Source: Halarcobacter bivalviorum
GTDB lineage: Bacteria; Campylobacterota; Campylobacteria; Campylobacterales; Arcobacteraceae
Assembly (NCBI RefSeq): GCF_003346815.1
Contig: NZ_CP031217.1
Coordinates: forward strand, 1 to 64,000
Length of the DNA: 64,000 nt
Direction: 5' to 3'
Shown: in pieces, positions 28,481 to 37,754 of the stretch
How positions within the stretch are numbered: the stretch's first letter is position 1
How the letters are laid out: the number at the start of each line of letters is the position of its first letter
Notes under the pieces: model-generated
Seen by the model: only the letters and a program-made list of their open reading frames with translations
Databases searched by the model: none
What the model was told of the DNA's origin: nothing
Position numbers and translations under genes: made by a program

Positions 28481-29824
28481 ATGGTTGAAAGGTATGCCAG
28501 AGAAGAAATGAGTAAACACTGGACTCAACATGCAAGATATGCTGCATGGCTTGAGGTTGAAAAAGCAGCAGTTAAAGCATGGAATAAATTAGGTCTTATC
28601 CCTGATGAAGATTGTAAAAAAATTGTTAACAATGCTACTTTTTCAGTAGAAAGAATTGAAGAGATTGAAGCTGTAACAAAACACGATTTAATTGCATTTA
28701 ATACAAGTGTTGCTGAGTCACTTGGAAAAGAGTCAAGATGGTTTCACTATGGTATGACTTCTTCAGATGCGGTTGATACAGGTGTTGCTTTACAAATGAG
28801 AGACTCTTTAAAAATTATTATTGACGATGTAAAAATGTTAATGGAATCTATTGAAAAAAGAGCACAAGAACACAAATTTACACTTATGGTAGGAAGAAGC
28901 CATGGTATTCATGGTGAGCCTATTACATTTGGTTTAACTTTAGCTGTTTGGTATGATGAAGTAGCAAGACATCTTAAAAATCTTGAAGAGACTATGGAAG
29001 TAATTTCTGTAGGTCAAATCTCTGGAGCTATGGGTAACTTTGCACATGCACCACTTGAACTAGAAGAGTTAGCAATGGCTGAATTAGGATTAAAACCTGA
29101 GCCTTGTTCAAACCAAGTTGTTCATAGAGATAGATATGCAAGATTAGCAACTGCTTTAGCATTACTTGCTTCTTCAGTAGAAAAATTTGCAGTACAAGTA
29201 AGACACTTACAAAGAACAGAAGTATATGAAGCTGAAGAGTATTTTGCTAAAGGACAAAAAGGTTCTTCTGCAATGCCTCACAAAAGAAATCCTATTTTAA
29301 CTGAAAATATTACAGGATTAGCTAGAACTATTAGAGCATATGCAGCTCCTGCAATGGAAAATGTTGCTCTATGGCATGAAAGAGATATTTCTCACTCATC
29401 AAATGAAAGATTCTGGTTACCAGATGCATTTATTACAACTGACTTCATGCTTCACAGAATGAACAATGTAATCGCAAACTTAACAGTAATGCCAGAAAAT
29501 ATGATGAAAAATCTTAACCTAACTGGTGGATTAGTATTCTCTCAAAGAGTATTACTAGAATTGCCAAAAGCTGGTGTAAGTAGAGAAGATGCATATAGAA
29601 TTGTACAAAGAAATGCAATGAAAGTTTGGGAAGAGATTCAACAAGGTAAGCCAACTGTAAATGAAAATGGTGAATCTTTATATCTTGGTCATTTATTAGC
29701 TGATGATGAGTTAAGAGCTAAGTTAAGTGAAGAGCAAATTAGAGAGTGTTTCAACTACGAATACTACACAAAAAATGTAGATGCAATTTTCAACAGAGTT
29801 TTTCTCAAAGAGAGTGCTAAGTAG
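28481..29824 (+). CDS. purB: Adenylosuccinate lyase
   Basis: PurB catalyses two steps of purine synthesis: SAICAR to AICAR, and adenylosuccinate to AMP. The 447 residues carry the fumarase/aspartase superfamily signature GSSAMPHKRNPILTENI, the HYGMTSSDAVDTG motif, and GRSHGIHGEP with the catalytic His. The N-terminal VERYAREEMSKHWTQHARY is typical of the bacterial form. The ATG follows AAGGGATTAGTAA. nrdA begins 43 bases downstream, so purB-nrdA could share a transcript, giving a purine-to-deoxynucleotide supply cluster. Confidence 0.97.
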   Translation: MVERYAREEMSKHWTQHARYAAWLEVEKAAVKAWNKLGLIPDEDCKKIVNNATFSVERIEEIEAVTKHDLIAFNTSVAESLGKESRWFHYGMTSSDAVDTGVALQMRDSLKIIIDDVKMLMESIEKRAQEHKFTLMVGRSHGIHGEPITFGLTLAVWYDEVARHLKNLEETMEVISVGQISGAMGNFAHAPLELEELAMAELGLKPEPCSNQVVHRDRYARLATALALLASSVEKFAVQVRHLQRTEVYEAEEYFAKGQKGSSAMPHKRNPILTENITGLARTIRAYAAPAMENVALWHERDISHSSNERFWLPDAFITTDFMLHRMNNVIANLTVMPENMMKNLNLTGGLVFSQRVLLELPKAGVSREDAYRIVQRNAMKVWEEIQQGKPTVNENGESLYLGHLLADDELRAKLSEEQIRECFNYEYYTKNVDAIFNRVFLKESAK

Positions 29825-29867
29825 CACAAGAAAAAATAAATAATTTATATCGAAAAAGGCAAGCAAT

Positions 29868-32252
29868 ATGGCAATTATGATTGAAAAAAGAAATGGGAGA
29901 AAAGAGGTTTTAGATATTACTAAAATCCAAAAGATGACAATCGATGCAACTAAGGATTTAGACGGAGTATCTCAATCTGAGTTAGAACTTGATGCTCAAA
30001 TCAAGTTTGTAGATGGAATGAGTTCTGCAGATATTCAAGATGCACTGATTAAAACAGCAGTAGAAAAAATTGATATAGATGTTCCTCATTGGACATTTGT
30101 TGCTGCTAGATTATTTTTATTTGACCTTTATCATAGAGTTGGAAAAGTAACTCATGGTATTAAAGGTGAGCCGTATTGCCATTTAAGAGATTACTTAAGA
30201 TATGGAAAAGAAGCTGGTAGACTAATCCCTAGTCTTGGAGAAGGTTTTGATTTAGATGAGCTAAATGATTATATTGACCCTGATAGAGATTACTTATTTA
30301 ACTATTTAGGTATTAAAACTTTATATGATAGATATTTAATCAAAAATAGAAATGGTGACCCAATAGAACTTCCTCAGCAAATGTTTATGGCAATTGCTAT
30401 GTTCTTAGCTCAAAATGAAGAGAATAAACAAGAAAAAGCAAAAGAGTTTTATGATGTAGTATCTAAGTTTGAAGTTATGCTTGCAACTCCAACACTATCT
30501 AATGCTAGAACAAATAGACATCAGCTATCATCTTGTTATATTGGTTCAAGTCCAGATAATATTGAAGGTATTTTTGATGGATATAAAGAGATGGCACTAC
30601 TATCTAAATATGGTGGTGGTATTGGTTGGGATTGGAACCAAATCAGAGCTTTAGGTGGAATGATTGATGGTCATAAAAGTGCTGCTGGTGGAACAGTTCC
30701 TTTCCTTAAAATCACAAATGATATTGCGATTGCAGTTGACCAGTTAGGTACTAGAAAAGGTGCAATTGCTGTATATGTTGAGCCTTGGCATATGGATATT
30801 TCTGACTTCATTGACCTTAAGAAAAATTCAGGTGAAGAAAGAAGAAGAGCGCACGATTTATTCCCTTCTTTATGGATTACAGATTTATTTATGGAAAGAA
30901 TCTTAGCTGATGCTCATTGGACTTTATTTGACCCACATGAAGTAAAAGATTTATCTGAACTACATGGAGATGCTTTCAAAAAAAGATATGAAGAGTATGA
31001 AAATGATGATTCTATTACTAAAGAGAAAATCAAAGCAAAAGATTTATGGAAAAAAATCTTAACTTCATATTTTGAATCAGGAAGTCCATTCCTTTGTTTT
31101 AAAGATAATGCAAATAGAGCAAATCCAAATGGTCACGTAGGTCATATTAGGTCTTCAAACCTTTGTACAGAGATTTTCCAAAATACAAACCCTAATCACT
31201 ACAAGATTAAATTAGAGTTTGAAGATGGAACAATTGAAACATACGAAGAAGAAGATATTGTTTTAGTAGATGGTGGACAAGAAAAAAGAGCAAATAAAGT
31301 AACTGCACTTGACTCTATCAATGGTAAAAAAGTATTTATAGTTGAAAAAGAGAAGATTGATGGAGATACAGCTGTATGTAACTTAGCTTCTGTAAACTTA
31401 TCTAGAATCTTTACAAAAGAGGATATTGAAAGAGTTGTTCCTATTGCAATTAGAATGCTTGATAATGTAATTGACCTTAACTTCTATCCATTAAGAAAAG
31501 TAAAAGCAACAAACCTAAAATCAAGATCTATTGGTCTTGGAGTTATGGGTGAGTCTCAAATGCTTGCAGAAAATAAAGTTATGTGGGGAAGTACAGAGCA
31601 CTTTAAAAAGATTGATTTAATTATGGAAGCAATCTCTTATAATGCTATTAAAGCTTCATCTGAACTTGCAGTAGAAAAAGGTATTTATCCTACATTTGAG
31701 GGTTCTAACTGGTCAAAAGGAATTATGCCTCATGACCATGCACCTCAAGCTGTAAATGCACTTGTAGATAAAGATTTATTTGATACTTCTTATGATTGGG
31801 ATGCTCTAAGAGAGCAAGTAAAAGCAAATGGTATGAGAAATGGTTACTTAATGGCTATTGCTCCTACTTCATCTATTTCAATTCTTGTGGGAACAACACA
31901 AGCTATTGAACCAGTATATAAAAGAAAATGGTTTGAAGAGAACTTATCAGGACTTATTCCTGTTGTTGTACCAAATCTTAGCCCTGAAACTTGGGTTTAT
32001 TATAAACCAGCATATGAAGTAGATCAAATTGATATTATTAAAGCTGCTGCTGTTAGACAAAAATGGATAGACCAAGGGCAAAGTACAAATATCTTTATGA
32101 GTTTAGAAAAAGCAAGTGGTAGATATTTACATGAAATTTATACTACTGCTTGGAAGCTAGGACTTAAATCAACTTATTATTTAAGATCTCAATCTCCTGA
32201 AGCTTCAAATGATGTTGAGGACAGAAGTATGGAGTGTGCAGGTTGTCAATAA
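29868..32252 (+). CDS. nrdA: Ribonucleoside-diphosphate reductase class I, alpha subunit
   Basis: This is the large catalytic subunit that reduces ribonucleotides to deoxyribonucleotides with NrdB. The 794 residues start with an ATP-cone (about 1-95, IEKRNGRKEVLDITKIQKM), the allosteric overall-activity site. The catalytic barrel follows, with RHQLSSCYIGSSPDN and the radical cysteine region SSNLCTEIFQNTNP. APTSSISILVGTTQ is present and the C-terminal tail ends in CAGCQ, the cysteine pair that shuttles electrons from thioredoxin. RBS AAAAAGGCAAGCA precedes the ATG. nrdB follows after 76 bases. Confidence 0.97.
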   Translation: MAIMIEKRNGRKEVLDITKIQKMTIDATKDLDGVSQSELELDAQIKFVDGMSSADIQDALIKTAVEKIDIDVPHWTFVAARLFLFDLYHRVGKVTHGIKGEPYCHLRDYLRYGKEAGRLIPSLGEGFDLDELNDYIDPDRDYLFNYLGIKTLYDRYLIKNRNGDPIELPQQMFMAIAMFLAQNEENKQEKAKEFYDVVSKFEVMLATPTLSNARTNRHQLSSCYIGSSPDNIEGIFDGYKEMALLSKYGGGIGWDWNQIRALGGMIDGHKSAAGGTVPFLKITNDIAIAVDQLGTRKGAIAVYVEPWHMDISDFIDLKKNSGEERRRAHDLFPSLWITDLFMERILADAHWTLFDPHEVKDLSELHGDAFKKRYEEYENDDSITKEKIKAKDLWKKILTSYFESGSPFLCFKDNANRANPNGHVGHIRSSNLCTEIFQNTNPNHYKIKLEFEDGTIETYEEEDIVLVDGGQEKRANKVTALDSINGKKVFIVEKEKIDGDTAVCNLASVNLSRIFTKEDIERVVPIAIRMLDNVIDLNFYPLRKVKATNLKSRSIGLGVMGESQMLAENKVMWGSTEHFKKIDLIMEAISYNAIKASSELAVEKGIYPTFEGSNWSKGIMPHDHAPQAVNALVDKDLFDTSYDWDALREQVKANGMRNGYLMAIAPTSSISILVGTTQAIEPVYKRKWFEENLSGLIPVVVPNLSPETWVYYKPAYEVDQIDIIKAAAVRQKWIDQGQSTNIFMSLEKASGRYLHEIYTTAWKLGLKSTYYLRSQSPEASNDVEDRSMECAGCQ

Positions 32253-32328
32253 GATAACCTTACACTTTTTGTATACAAAAGTCTAAGATTAAAATATAAA
32301 ATGTTAAAAACATAGAGGAAAGATAAAA

Positions 32329-33348
32329 GTGGGAAGAAAAACGATATATAATCCAGATTCTAAAGAAACACTTAACGAAAGAAGAATTTTTGGTGGAAAT
32401 CCTGATGGGATGATTAACTTCACTAAGATGAAGTATCAATGGGCTTTAAACCTTTGGGATACAATGGAAGCAAATACTTGGTTCCCTAAAGAAGTACAAA
32501 TGACTGGTGATGCTAAGGATTATAAATACCTAAGCCCAGCAGAAAAAAGAATGTATGATTTAGTATTATCTCAATTAATTTTTATGGATTCATTACAGAC
32601 AAACAACTTAATGGATAATATTAACCCATATATTACTGTTCCTGAGATTAATGCTTGTTTATCAAGACAATCTTATGAAGAGGCAAACCACTCAAAATCA
32701 TATGCAGTTATGGTTGAGTCTATCTCTGATAATACAGATGAGATTTATGATAAGTGGAAAACTGATGAAAAATTAAGAGAAAAAAACAATTATATTGCAG
32801 ATGTATATCATAATTTAGCAGGTGATATTACTGATGAGAAGATTGTTTTAGCAATGTTTGCTAACCAAATCTTAGAAGGTCTATATTTCTATGCAGGATT
32901 TGCTGCAATGTATGCTCTTGGAAAATCAGGAAAAATGCTTGGTTCTTCTCAAATGATTAGATTTATTCAAAGAGATGAAGTAACTCACTTACTTCTTTTC
33001 CAAAACATGATTAATTCTACAAGAAAAGAGAGACCTGACCTTTTTACCCCTGAATTAGAAAAGACTGTAAGAGCAATGTTTAGAAAGGCTGTAGATCTTG
33101 AAGCATCTTGGGGTGGATATATTACTCAAGGACAAATTCTAGGGTTTACAGATGCAATTATTACGCAATATATTCAATATCTTGCAGATAGAAGACTTGA
33201 AGCAGTTGGATATGCTCCTGAGTATAATGTGAAGCATCCTATTCCTTGGGTTGATGGATATGCAAGTTTTAATGACCAGAGAACTAACTTCTTTGAGGGT
33301 AACGTAGTAAACTACTCAAAAGGTTCGATAGACTTCGACGACTTCTAG
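32329..33348 (+). CDS. nrdB: Ribonucleoside-diphosphate reductase class I, beta subunit
   Basis: NrdB houses the diiron-tyrosyl radical cofactor needed by NrdA. The 339 residues include the iron-ligand helices [17 protein letters not shown] and [15 protein letters not shown], and the upstream [10 protein letters not shown] region. The C-terminal tail ends in SIDFDDF, the peptide that docks on NrdA. The start codon is GTG at 32329 after AGAGGAAAGATAAAA. It is the last gene of the purB-nrdA-nrdB group and is followed by a long hairpin at 33383-33431 that may act as terminator. Confidence 0.96.
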   Translation: MGRKTIYNPDSKETLNERRIFGGNPDGMINFTKMKYQWALNLWDTMEANTWFPKEVQMTGDAKDYKYLSPAEKRMYDLVLSQLIFMDSLQTNNLMDNINPYITVPEINACLSRQSYEEANHSKSYAVMVESISDNTDEIYDKWKTDEKLREKNNYIADVYHNLAGDITDEKIVLAMFANQILEGLYFYAGFAAMYALGKSGKMLGSSQMIRFIQRDEVTHLLLFQNMINSTRKERPDLFTPELEKTVRAMFRKAVDLEASWGGYITQGQILGFTDAIITQYIQYLADRRLEAVGYAPEYNVKHPIPWVDGYASFNDQRTNFFEGNVVNYSKGSIDFDDF

Positions 33349-33382
33349 AATTTTCTCTTTTACATAAATTCTGCGTTTTTGC

Positions 33383-33431
33383 AAAAATTATGACAGTCAT
33401 TTACTTCGAGTAAACTCCTGCCATAATTTTT
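33383..33431. terminator. Long stem-loop downstream of nrdB
   Basis: A 14-bp arm at 33383-33396 (AAAAATTATGACAG) pairs with 33418-33431 (CTGCCATAATTTTT) with a single mismatch. Nested inside, TTTACT and AGTAAA (33400-33405 and 33409-33414) pair around TCG. The total length is 49 bases. The arm ends in a T-run, so it could terminate nrdB. The perfect palindrome TTTTTGCAAAAA (33376-33387) overlaps its left side. The structure is larger than most terminators, and dispersed-repeat or sRNA identity is possible. Confidence 0.6.
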
Positions 33432-33516
33432 ACTGCAGGCCTTGAATTGAAAGTAAAATAGTAAATTCTTGACAGTAAAGTCATAAAAATCAGTAAATAA
33501 ATAAAAAGGGAGTTGA

Positions 33517-33546
33517 ATGATTATTTTAGTAAATAATAAGAAGTAA
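33517..33546 (+). CDS. Possible 9-residue leader peptide
   Basis: ATG at 33517 is preceded by AAAAAGGGAG, a strong Shine-Dalgarno at good spacing, and opens nine codons (M I I L V N N K K) before TAA at 33544. A TTGACA (33469-33474) upstream may be the -35 of a promoter, and a perfect 12-bp hairpin follows the stop after one base. The layout resembles a leader peptide or small-RNA gene with attenuator. Nothing proves translation. The 33349-33743 interval contains no longer gene that I can support. Confidence 0.3.
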   Translation: MIILVNNKK

Positions 33547-33547
33547 A

Positions 33548-33590
33548 TACACATTTAAATATTTTGAAAACTTTAAATGTGTACTCTATT
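33548..33590 (+). terminator. Perfect hairpin with T-run after the possible leader peptide
   Basis: TACACATTTAAA (33548-33559) and TTTAAATGTGTA (33572-33583) form a perfect 12-bp stem with a 12-base loop, followed by CTCTATTTTTTT. On the plus strand this fits an intrinsic terminator for whatever is transcribed from about 33480. Confidence 0.6.
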
Positions 33591-33743
33591 TTTTTAGCAC
33601 AAGAATACTAACACAAACTGCTTTCAAATTTTATTAAATGTAATACTTTCTCAATTTTTTCAAGAATAGGTAATAAAAGTTTAAATTAAAATAATTAATT
33701 TAGCTTTTTACAACACTAAATCCAAATATTAGGAGAACTAAGT

Positions 33744-34115
33744 ATGGATAGATTAATTTCAAAAGAAATTAGAAATGATGAAACAGATGTATTAAAACTA
33801 TTAACAATATATGCAAAGAATCAAGGGAGTAAAAGTCCTGAGAAATTATATATGGTTTATACAAAATTGGTTTATAAAACATTAGATATTGAAAGTGGGC
33901 TAAGAGGACACTTTACTTCTTCTCAGTTGTCAATAATAGCTACATTAGAAATAATGATTGCTCAAACAGTAATTGAATTAATGAAAGAAAATATTCATTA
34001 TAAAATCATTTATCAGTTAGTAAAAAAGAAATTACAACAGTTTGTTGGTTTAATTACAGTTAAGGAAATTTATTCAACAAATAAAAAGCTTTATAGTTTT
34101 AATTTGGCTTCATAG
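33744..34115 (+). CDS. Hypothetical helical protein
   Basis: This 123-residue protein has no family I recognise. It is predicted to be mostly helical, with acidic and basic residues evenly mixed, no signal peptide and no membrane segment. A central HFTSSQLSIIATLEIMIAQT segment is the most hydrophobic part, and no cysteines are present. AGGAG lies nine bases before the ATG, and codon use matches its neighbours, so I consider it real. It stands alone between two hairpin-rich gaps and is followed by a terminator at 34184. No function is proposed. Confidence 0.6.
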   Translation: MDRLISKEIRNDETDVLKLLTIYAKNQGSKSPEKLYMVYTKLVYKTLDIESGLRGHFTSSQLSIIATLEIMIAQTVIELMKENIHYKIIYQLVKKKLQQFVGLITVKEIYSTNKKLYSFNLAS

Positions 34116-34183
34116 AAATCCCAGCCTTTGTTAAAGCCGAGTGTTTTAGAATAATTTTTGGTAAAGAACGAGTATGTCTGAAT

Positions 34184-34210
34184 AAAAAGAGTGATAAACT
34201 CACTCTTTTT
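34184..34210. terminator. Intrinsic terminator
   Basis: AAAAAGAGTGA (34184-34194) and TCACTCTTTTT (34200-34210) make a perfect 11-bp stem with a 5-base loop. The stem ends in T on one side and begins with A on the other, so it can work in both directions. It lies about 70 bases after the hypothetical gene. Confidence 0.75.
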
Positions 34211-34292
34211 ATGAGTTACGCAGTTCAAAAAATCATGATAAAACAAGAGGGTAGTCGTTAGACCTTTGACAACTTGGCTGGTTGCTTTTGGC

Positions 34293-34354
34293 GATACCTT
34301 TTTCAATAAAAAGGTATCATACTTTTTCTTCTTTTTTCAACAAAAAAGTATCAT
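34293..34354. repeat. Two tandem GTATCAT-containing inverted repeats
   Basis: GATACCTTTTT (34293-34303) pairs perfectly with AAAAAGGTATC (34308-34318). Directly after it ATACTTTTT pairs with AAAAAGTAT further on, so two similar stem-loops stand in tandem and share CAA(T/C)AAAAA(G/A)GTATCAT. The preceding stretch (34116-34292) is slightly richer in G and C than its surroundings. This looks like a dispersed intergenic repeat, but only one place is in the window. No gene is supported between 34116 and 34421. Confidence 0.5.
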
Positions 34355-34421
34355 CTTCTTGTAATCTAAATGAAACCAATCCCCAATAAAATTATTCATA
34401 TAAAGACAAAAAGGGGAAGTC

Positions 34422-34514
34422 ATGGCATTAAAATATGAAAGCTCAATTCTATTTTTTGGTTTATCAACAGCATACTACACATCAGCAGTATTAACATATT
34501 TTTTAATTTATTAA
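34422..34514 (+). CDS. Probable 30-residue single-span membrane protein
   Basis: ATG at 34422 follows AAAAAGGGGAAGTC, one of the strongest ribosome sites in the window. The 30 codons begin MALKYESSILFFGLSTAYYT and end in a hydrophobic SAVLTYFLIY. A short charged head followed by a long hydrophobic stretch suggests one membrane span with the N-terminus inside. The likely -10 is TATAAA near 34399. The stop overlaps the convergent GGDEF/EAL gene end by 12 bases. I recognise no family. Small subunits of respiratory or transport complexes look like this, but that is speculation. Confidence 0.5.
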   Translation: MALKYESSILFFGLSTAYYTSAVLTYFLIY

Positions 34515-36875
34515 AGCATCAATATCTTCAATCTTTGAAGGTTTAGCAAGGTAAAAACCTTGAAAAAGCTTACACCCAAGTTCTATTAAGAATTTGTAAT
34601 GCTCTTTTGTTTCAACACCTTCTGCAACAACTTCAAGATTAAGTGATTCAGCAAGTAATAAAATACTTTTTACAATAGCTACGTCATTTTTATTGTTTAA
34701 AATATTGTTTACAAATACTCTATCTATCTTCACTTGATTTAAAGGTAGATTTCTTAGGTATTGTAAAGAAGAGTAACCAGTACCAAAATCATCTAAAGAG
34801 ATTTGAACCCCTATCTCTCTAAGTTTTGTCATTTTACTAATCACTAAATCTATATCTTTTACTAAAATAGATTCTGTGAGTTCTAGTTTTAATCTATTTG
34901 CTTTTATCTCATACATATGAATATATTTTTTAACTATATCTACAAAATCATCTTGAGAAAACTCTTTTGCACTAATATTAATAGCAATTATCCAACTTGA
35001 ACTTTTTGGCTCTTTTTGCCAGATATTTAGTTGCATACAGGCATTTTTTATAACCCAAGTAGTAATAGGTATTATTAAGCCTGTTTTTTCTGCAATTGAA
35101 ATAAATTTATCAGGAGATAAAATGCCTTGAGTAGGGTGAATCCATCTAATCAATGCTTCTGCACCAAATATCTCATTTTTATGATTATACTGTAGTTGAT
35201 AATAAAGCTCAAACTGATTGCGTTTTATTGCTTTTGAAAGTTGTGAATAAGTATCTAAATGTGTTTGTGCAAGATTTTTAGCTTGTTCATCAAAGAATGA
35301 AAAATGTTGTTCATTTTTTTTAGCTAAATGAAGAGCTGTATCTGCTTCTTTAAATAATTCATTTGCATCTAAGGCTTTGTTATTATATAAAGCAATTCCA
35401 ATAAAAGGTAGAGGATTAATAGCTTTATTTTCATAATAGATAGGTTCTGAGATTTTAGTTATAAGAAACTCTGCTAAAGATTTTGCTTCAATAGAGGCTT
35501 TATCTTTTGTTTGTGCAATATTTGAAAACCAAATGATAAATTCATCAGCTCCAATTCTTGCAATTAAATTTGCTTCAGTAAAACTCTCTTTTAACTTTTT
35601 TGTAATAGTTTGAAGAATAGAGTCTCCTGCACTATGTCCATAAGCTTCATTTATAAGTTTGAAATCTTTTAAATCTAAGCATAAAATAGTACCCCAGTTT
35701 TTTTGTTTTTCTTCATCTAAATATTTTTGAATATTGTTTATTAATAATTTTTTATTTGCAAGTCCAGTCAAGGAATCATATTGTTCTAAATATTCAACTT
35801 TTGCTTCAGTCTCTTTTTGAAGTGTTAAGTCAATAAATGAGCCTACATAATAAATTACTTTTCCATTATCATCTAGTACAGTTTGAATTGTCAGATATTC
35901 TGGATATATAGTTCCATCTTTATGCTTGTTATAAAGCTCTCCTGACCAATATTTATATTTTTCAAGGGTTTTCCTCATCTTTTTATAAAAGCTCTTATTT
36001 TGTACATTAGATTTAAGTATAGAGGGTGTTTTTCCTATAACTTCTTCTTTTGCATATCCTGTTATTTTACAGAAGGCTCTATTAACTTGTAAAATTATTC
36101 TATCTTTGTTTGTGATTACCATTCCACTTTTTGTTTCAAATGCAGCAGCTGCGATTTTTTCTGCTTCTTGAGAATTTTCTATTCTTTTGAGCATATAGTT
36201 TACTTCATCATAAAGTTTTCCGAACTCATTATCTTCTCTTGTAGTAATTTTATGTTTTAATGAGTCTATATAATCAATCTTATTTAAAAAGTTTACAAGC
36301 TTTAAAATAGGTTGAGTAAATTTTTTTGCAAAAAAGTTGGCTAGTAAAAAAGAGAATACTAAAAGAGCAATAGAAAAAACAAAAAGAATAAAAATATCTC
36401 TTTTTATCATATCCCAGATAGTATCAACTTTAAAATTTAATTCAATATAACCTAAATGTGTATCTTGATAATCTGCATGAATAAAGAGTTTAAAAATACT
36501 TTTATTAAAGTTATTTTCATTTTTAAAATCAGTTTGAAGTTCTTTTACTTCAAAGCTTTTATCATCTTTACTATATTGAAAAATAGGTTCTCCATCTAGC
36601 TTATAAAGAACCATAGAGTTCAGATTGTCAAAGGATTTTAATCCACTTGTTATATCTGCGGCAATAGCAATATCTTTTAATAAGATTAGTTTTGCAATAT
36701 CTTGGCTTAAGACATCTCCCACTGTTTTAGATAGATTTATTGCTCTTTCATGTTGAGAACTTAAATTCCAATAGATAAAAGAAGAATAACCAATAATAAC
36801 AGTTACAGAAGTTACAAATAAAATAATAAATGTCAATCGAGTCTTTATAGACCCTCTATAATGCCTTCTTGTCAT
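34503..36875 (-). CDS. PAS-GGDEF-EAL cyclic-di-GMP signalling protein
   Basis: This 790-residue inner-membrane protein has helices at about 12-32 and 158-180 around a periplasmic sensor domain, then a HAMP linker, a PAS domain (about 240-355), GGDEF (about 365-525) and EAL (about 545-785). The EAL motifs look intact (GAEALIRWIHPTQG, LKLELTES, DDFGTGYSSLQYL), so phosphodiesterase activity is likely. The GGDEF signature reads GADEF, a conservative change that may weaken or abolish cyclase activity. The rhodanese gene lies 6 bases upstream and may be co-transcribed. The ligand is unknown. Confidence 0.9.
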   Translation of the reverse strand: MTRRHYRGSIKTRLTFIILFVTSVTVIIGYSSFIYWNLSSQHERAINLSKTVGDVLSQDIAKLILLKDIAIAADITSGLKSFDNLNSMVLYKLDGEPIFQYSKDDKSFEVKELQTDFKNENNFNKSIFKLFIHADYQDTHLGYIELNFKVDTIWDMIKRDIFILFVFSIALLVFSFLLANFFAKKFTQPILKLVNFLNKIDYIDSLKHKITTREDNEFGKLYDEVNYMLKRIENSQEAEKIAAAAFETKSGMVITNKDRIILQVNRAFCKITGYAKEEVIGKTPSILKSNVQNKSFYKKMRKTLEKYKYWSGELYNKHKDGTIYPEYLTIQTVLDDNGKVIYYVGSFIDLTLQKETEAKVEYLEQYDSLTGLANKKLLINNIQKYLDEEKQKNWGTILCLDLKDFKLINEAYGHSAGDSILQTITKKLKESFTEANLIARIGADEFIIWFSNIAQTKDKASIEAKSLAEFLITKISEPIYYENKAINPLPFIGIALYNNKALDANELFKEADTALHLAKKNEQHFSFFDEQAKNLAQTHLDTYSQLSKAIKRNQFELYYQLQYNHKNEIFGAEALIRWIHPTQGILSPDKFISIAEKTGLIIPITTWVIKNACMQLNIWQKEPKSSSWIIAINISAKEFSQDDFVDIVKKYIHMYEIKANRLKLELTESILVKDIDLVISKMTKLREIGVQISLDDFGTGYSSLQYLRNLPLNQVKIDRVFVNNILNNKNDVAIVKSILLLAESLNLEVVAEGVETKEHYKFLIELGCKLFQGFYLAKPSKIEDIDALIN

Positions 36876-36881
36876 ATTATT

Positions 36882-37754
36882 TTATTTTGAAGGGTTATCT
36901 ATTGGAAGAATATCATCATTTCCCCACTCAATCCATGAGCCATCATAAACTGATACTTGATAACCTAATTCTTGTAATACTATATAATTCAATGCAGCTT
37001 CTGCTCCACCATCACAATATAAAATTATCTCTTTGTTAAGAGGGATATCTTTATAAATAGTTTTTAATTCATTTAAATCTTTGATTTTATTTCCATTACT
37101 TGTTACTTGATAATTTTGAGTACAAGCATAATTTTGTGCTGTTGGAATATGTCCAAATCTTTTTGCAATAGACTCTTTCCCTAAATAATGAGACTCTTTT
37201 CTTCCATCAATAATTGTTTTTTTGCCAATTGAAAGTAGGGTACTTAATTTTGTTTGAATTTTTGAATTATCTACTCTTGGTATAAAATTACTTTTTTGAG
37301 GAGTGAAAACTTCATTTGATAGTGGAATTTTATTTTCATCCCAATTTTTATAACCAACATTTAAAATACCAATATTCGTATGTCCTAAAATTTCAAGTAT
37401 CCAGTATAATCTTGCTGACCAAATAAAACTACCATCATCATAAGCAAGAACAAGTGAATCTTTTGAAACACCAGCTTCACTAAATAGTTTTTTCAAGGTT
37501 TCAATATTTGGCATAAAATAGTTTTTTGCAAATAAGTTTTCTAATGCAGGAATATTTACTGCATTTTTGATGTGGTCTATTTTATAACTTTTTTCATCCC
37601 TTAAATCAATAATTACTAAATTTGGATTTTTAATATTATCTTGAAGCCATTTTACATTAACAATTGAGGGTATTTCTTTTTCTAATGTTTCTGTTGTTGA
37701 AGCAAAAATAAGGTTTATAAAAATAAGTGGCAATATAAGTAGTTTCTTTATCAT
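36882..37754 (-). CDS. Exported double-domain rhodanese (sulfurtransferase)
   Basis: The 290 residues begin with a signal peptide (LLILPLIFINLIFAS) and contain two rhodanese domains. The C-terminal domain has the active-site cysteine in the loop LYCDGGAEAALNYIV. The N-terminal domain has LAYDDGSFIWSARLYW with no cysteine and is probably structural, as in thiosulfate:cyanide and 3-mercaptopyruvate sulfurtransferases. A periplasmic role in sulfur or cyanide chemistry is likely; the donor is unknown. AAAGGAGTCTCTT gives a good ribosome site. The GGDEF/EAL gene follows 6 bases after the stop. Confidence 0.9.
   Translation of the reverse strand: MIKKLLILPLIFINLIFASTTETLEKEIPSIVNVKWLQDNIKNPNLVIIDLRDEKSYKIDHIKNAVNIPALENLFAKNYFMPNIETLKKLFSEAGVSKDSLVLAYDDGSFIWSARLYWILEILGHTNIGILNVGYKNWDENKIPLSNEVFTPQKSNFIPRVDNSKIQTKLSTLLSIGKKTIIDGRKESHYLGKESIAKRFGHIPTAQNYACTQNYQVTSNGNKIKDLNELKTIYKDIPLNKEIILYCDGGAEAALNYIVLQELGYQVSVYDGSWIEWGNDDILPIDNPSK

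Noticed and set aside
33360-33554. 64-codon frame on the minus strand after nrdB
   Set aside because: It spans the long hairpin and has no recognisable domain. Palindromes often create such frames, and the strand lacks a ribosome site.
34091-34306. 71-codon frame on the minus strand
   Set aside because: It overlaps the end of the hypothetical gene and a terminator. Its sequence is unsupported and may be part of a repeat.
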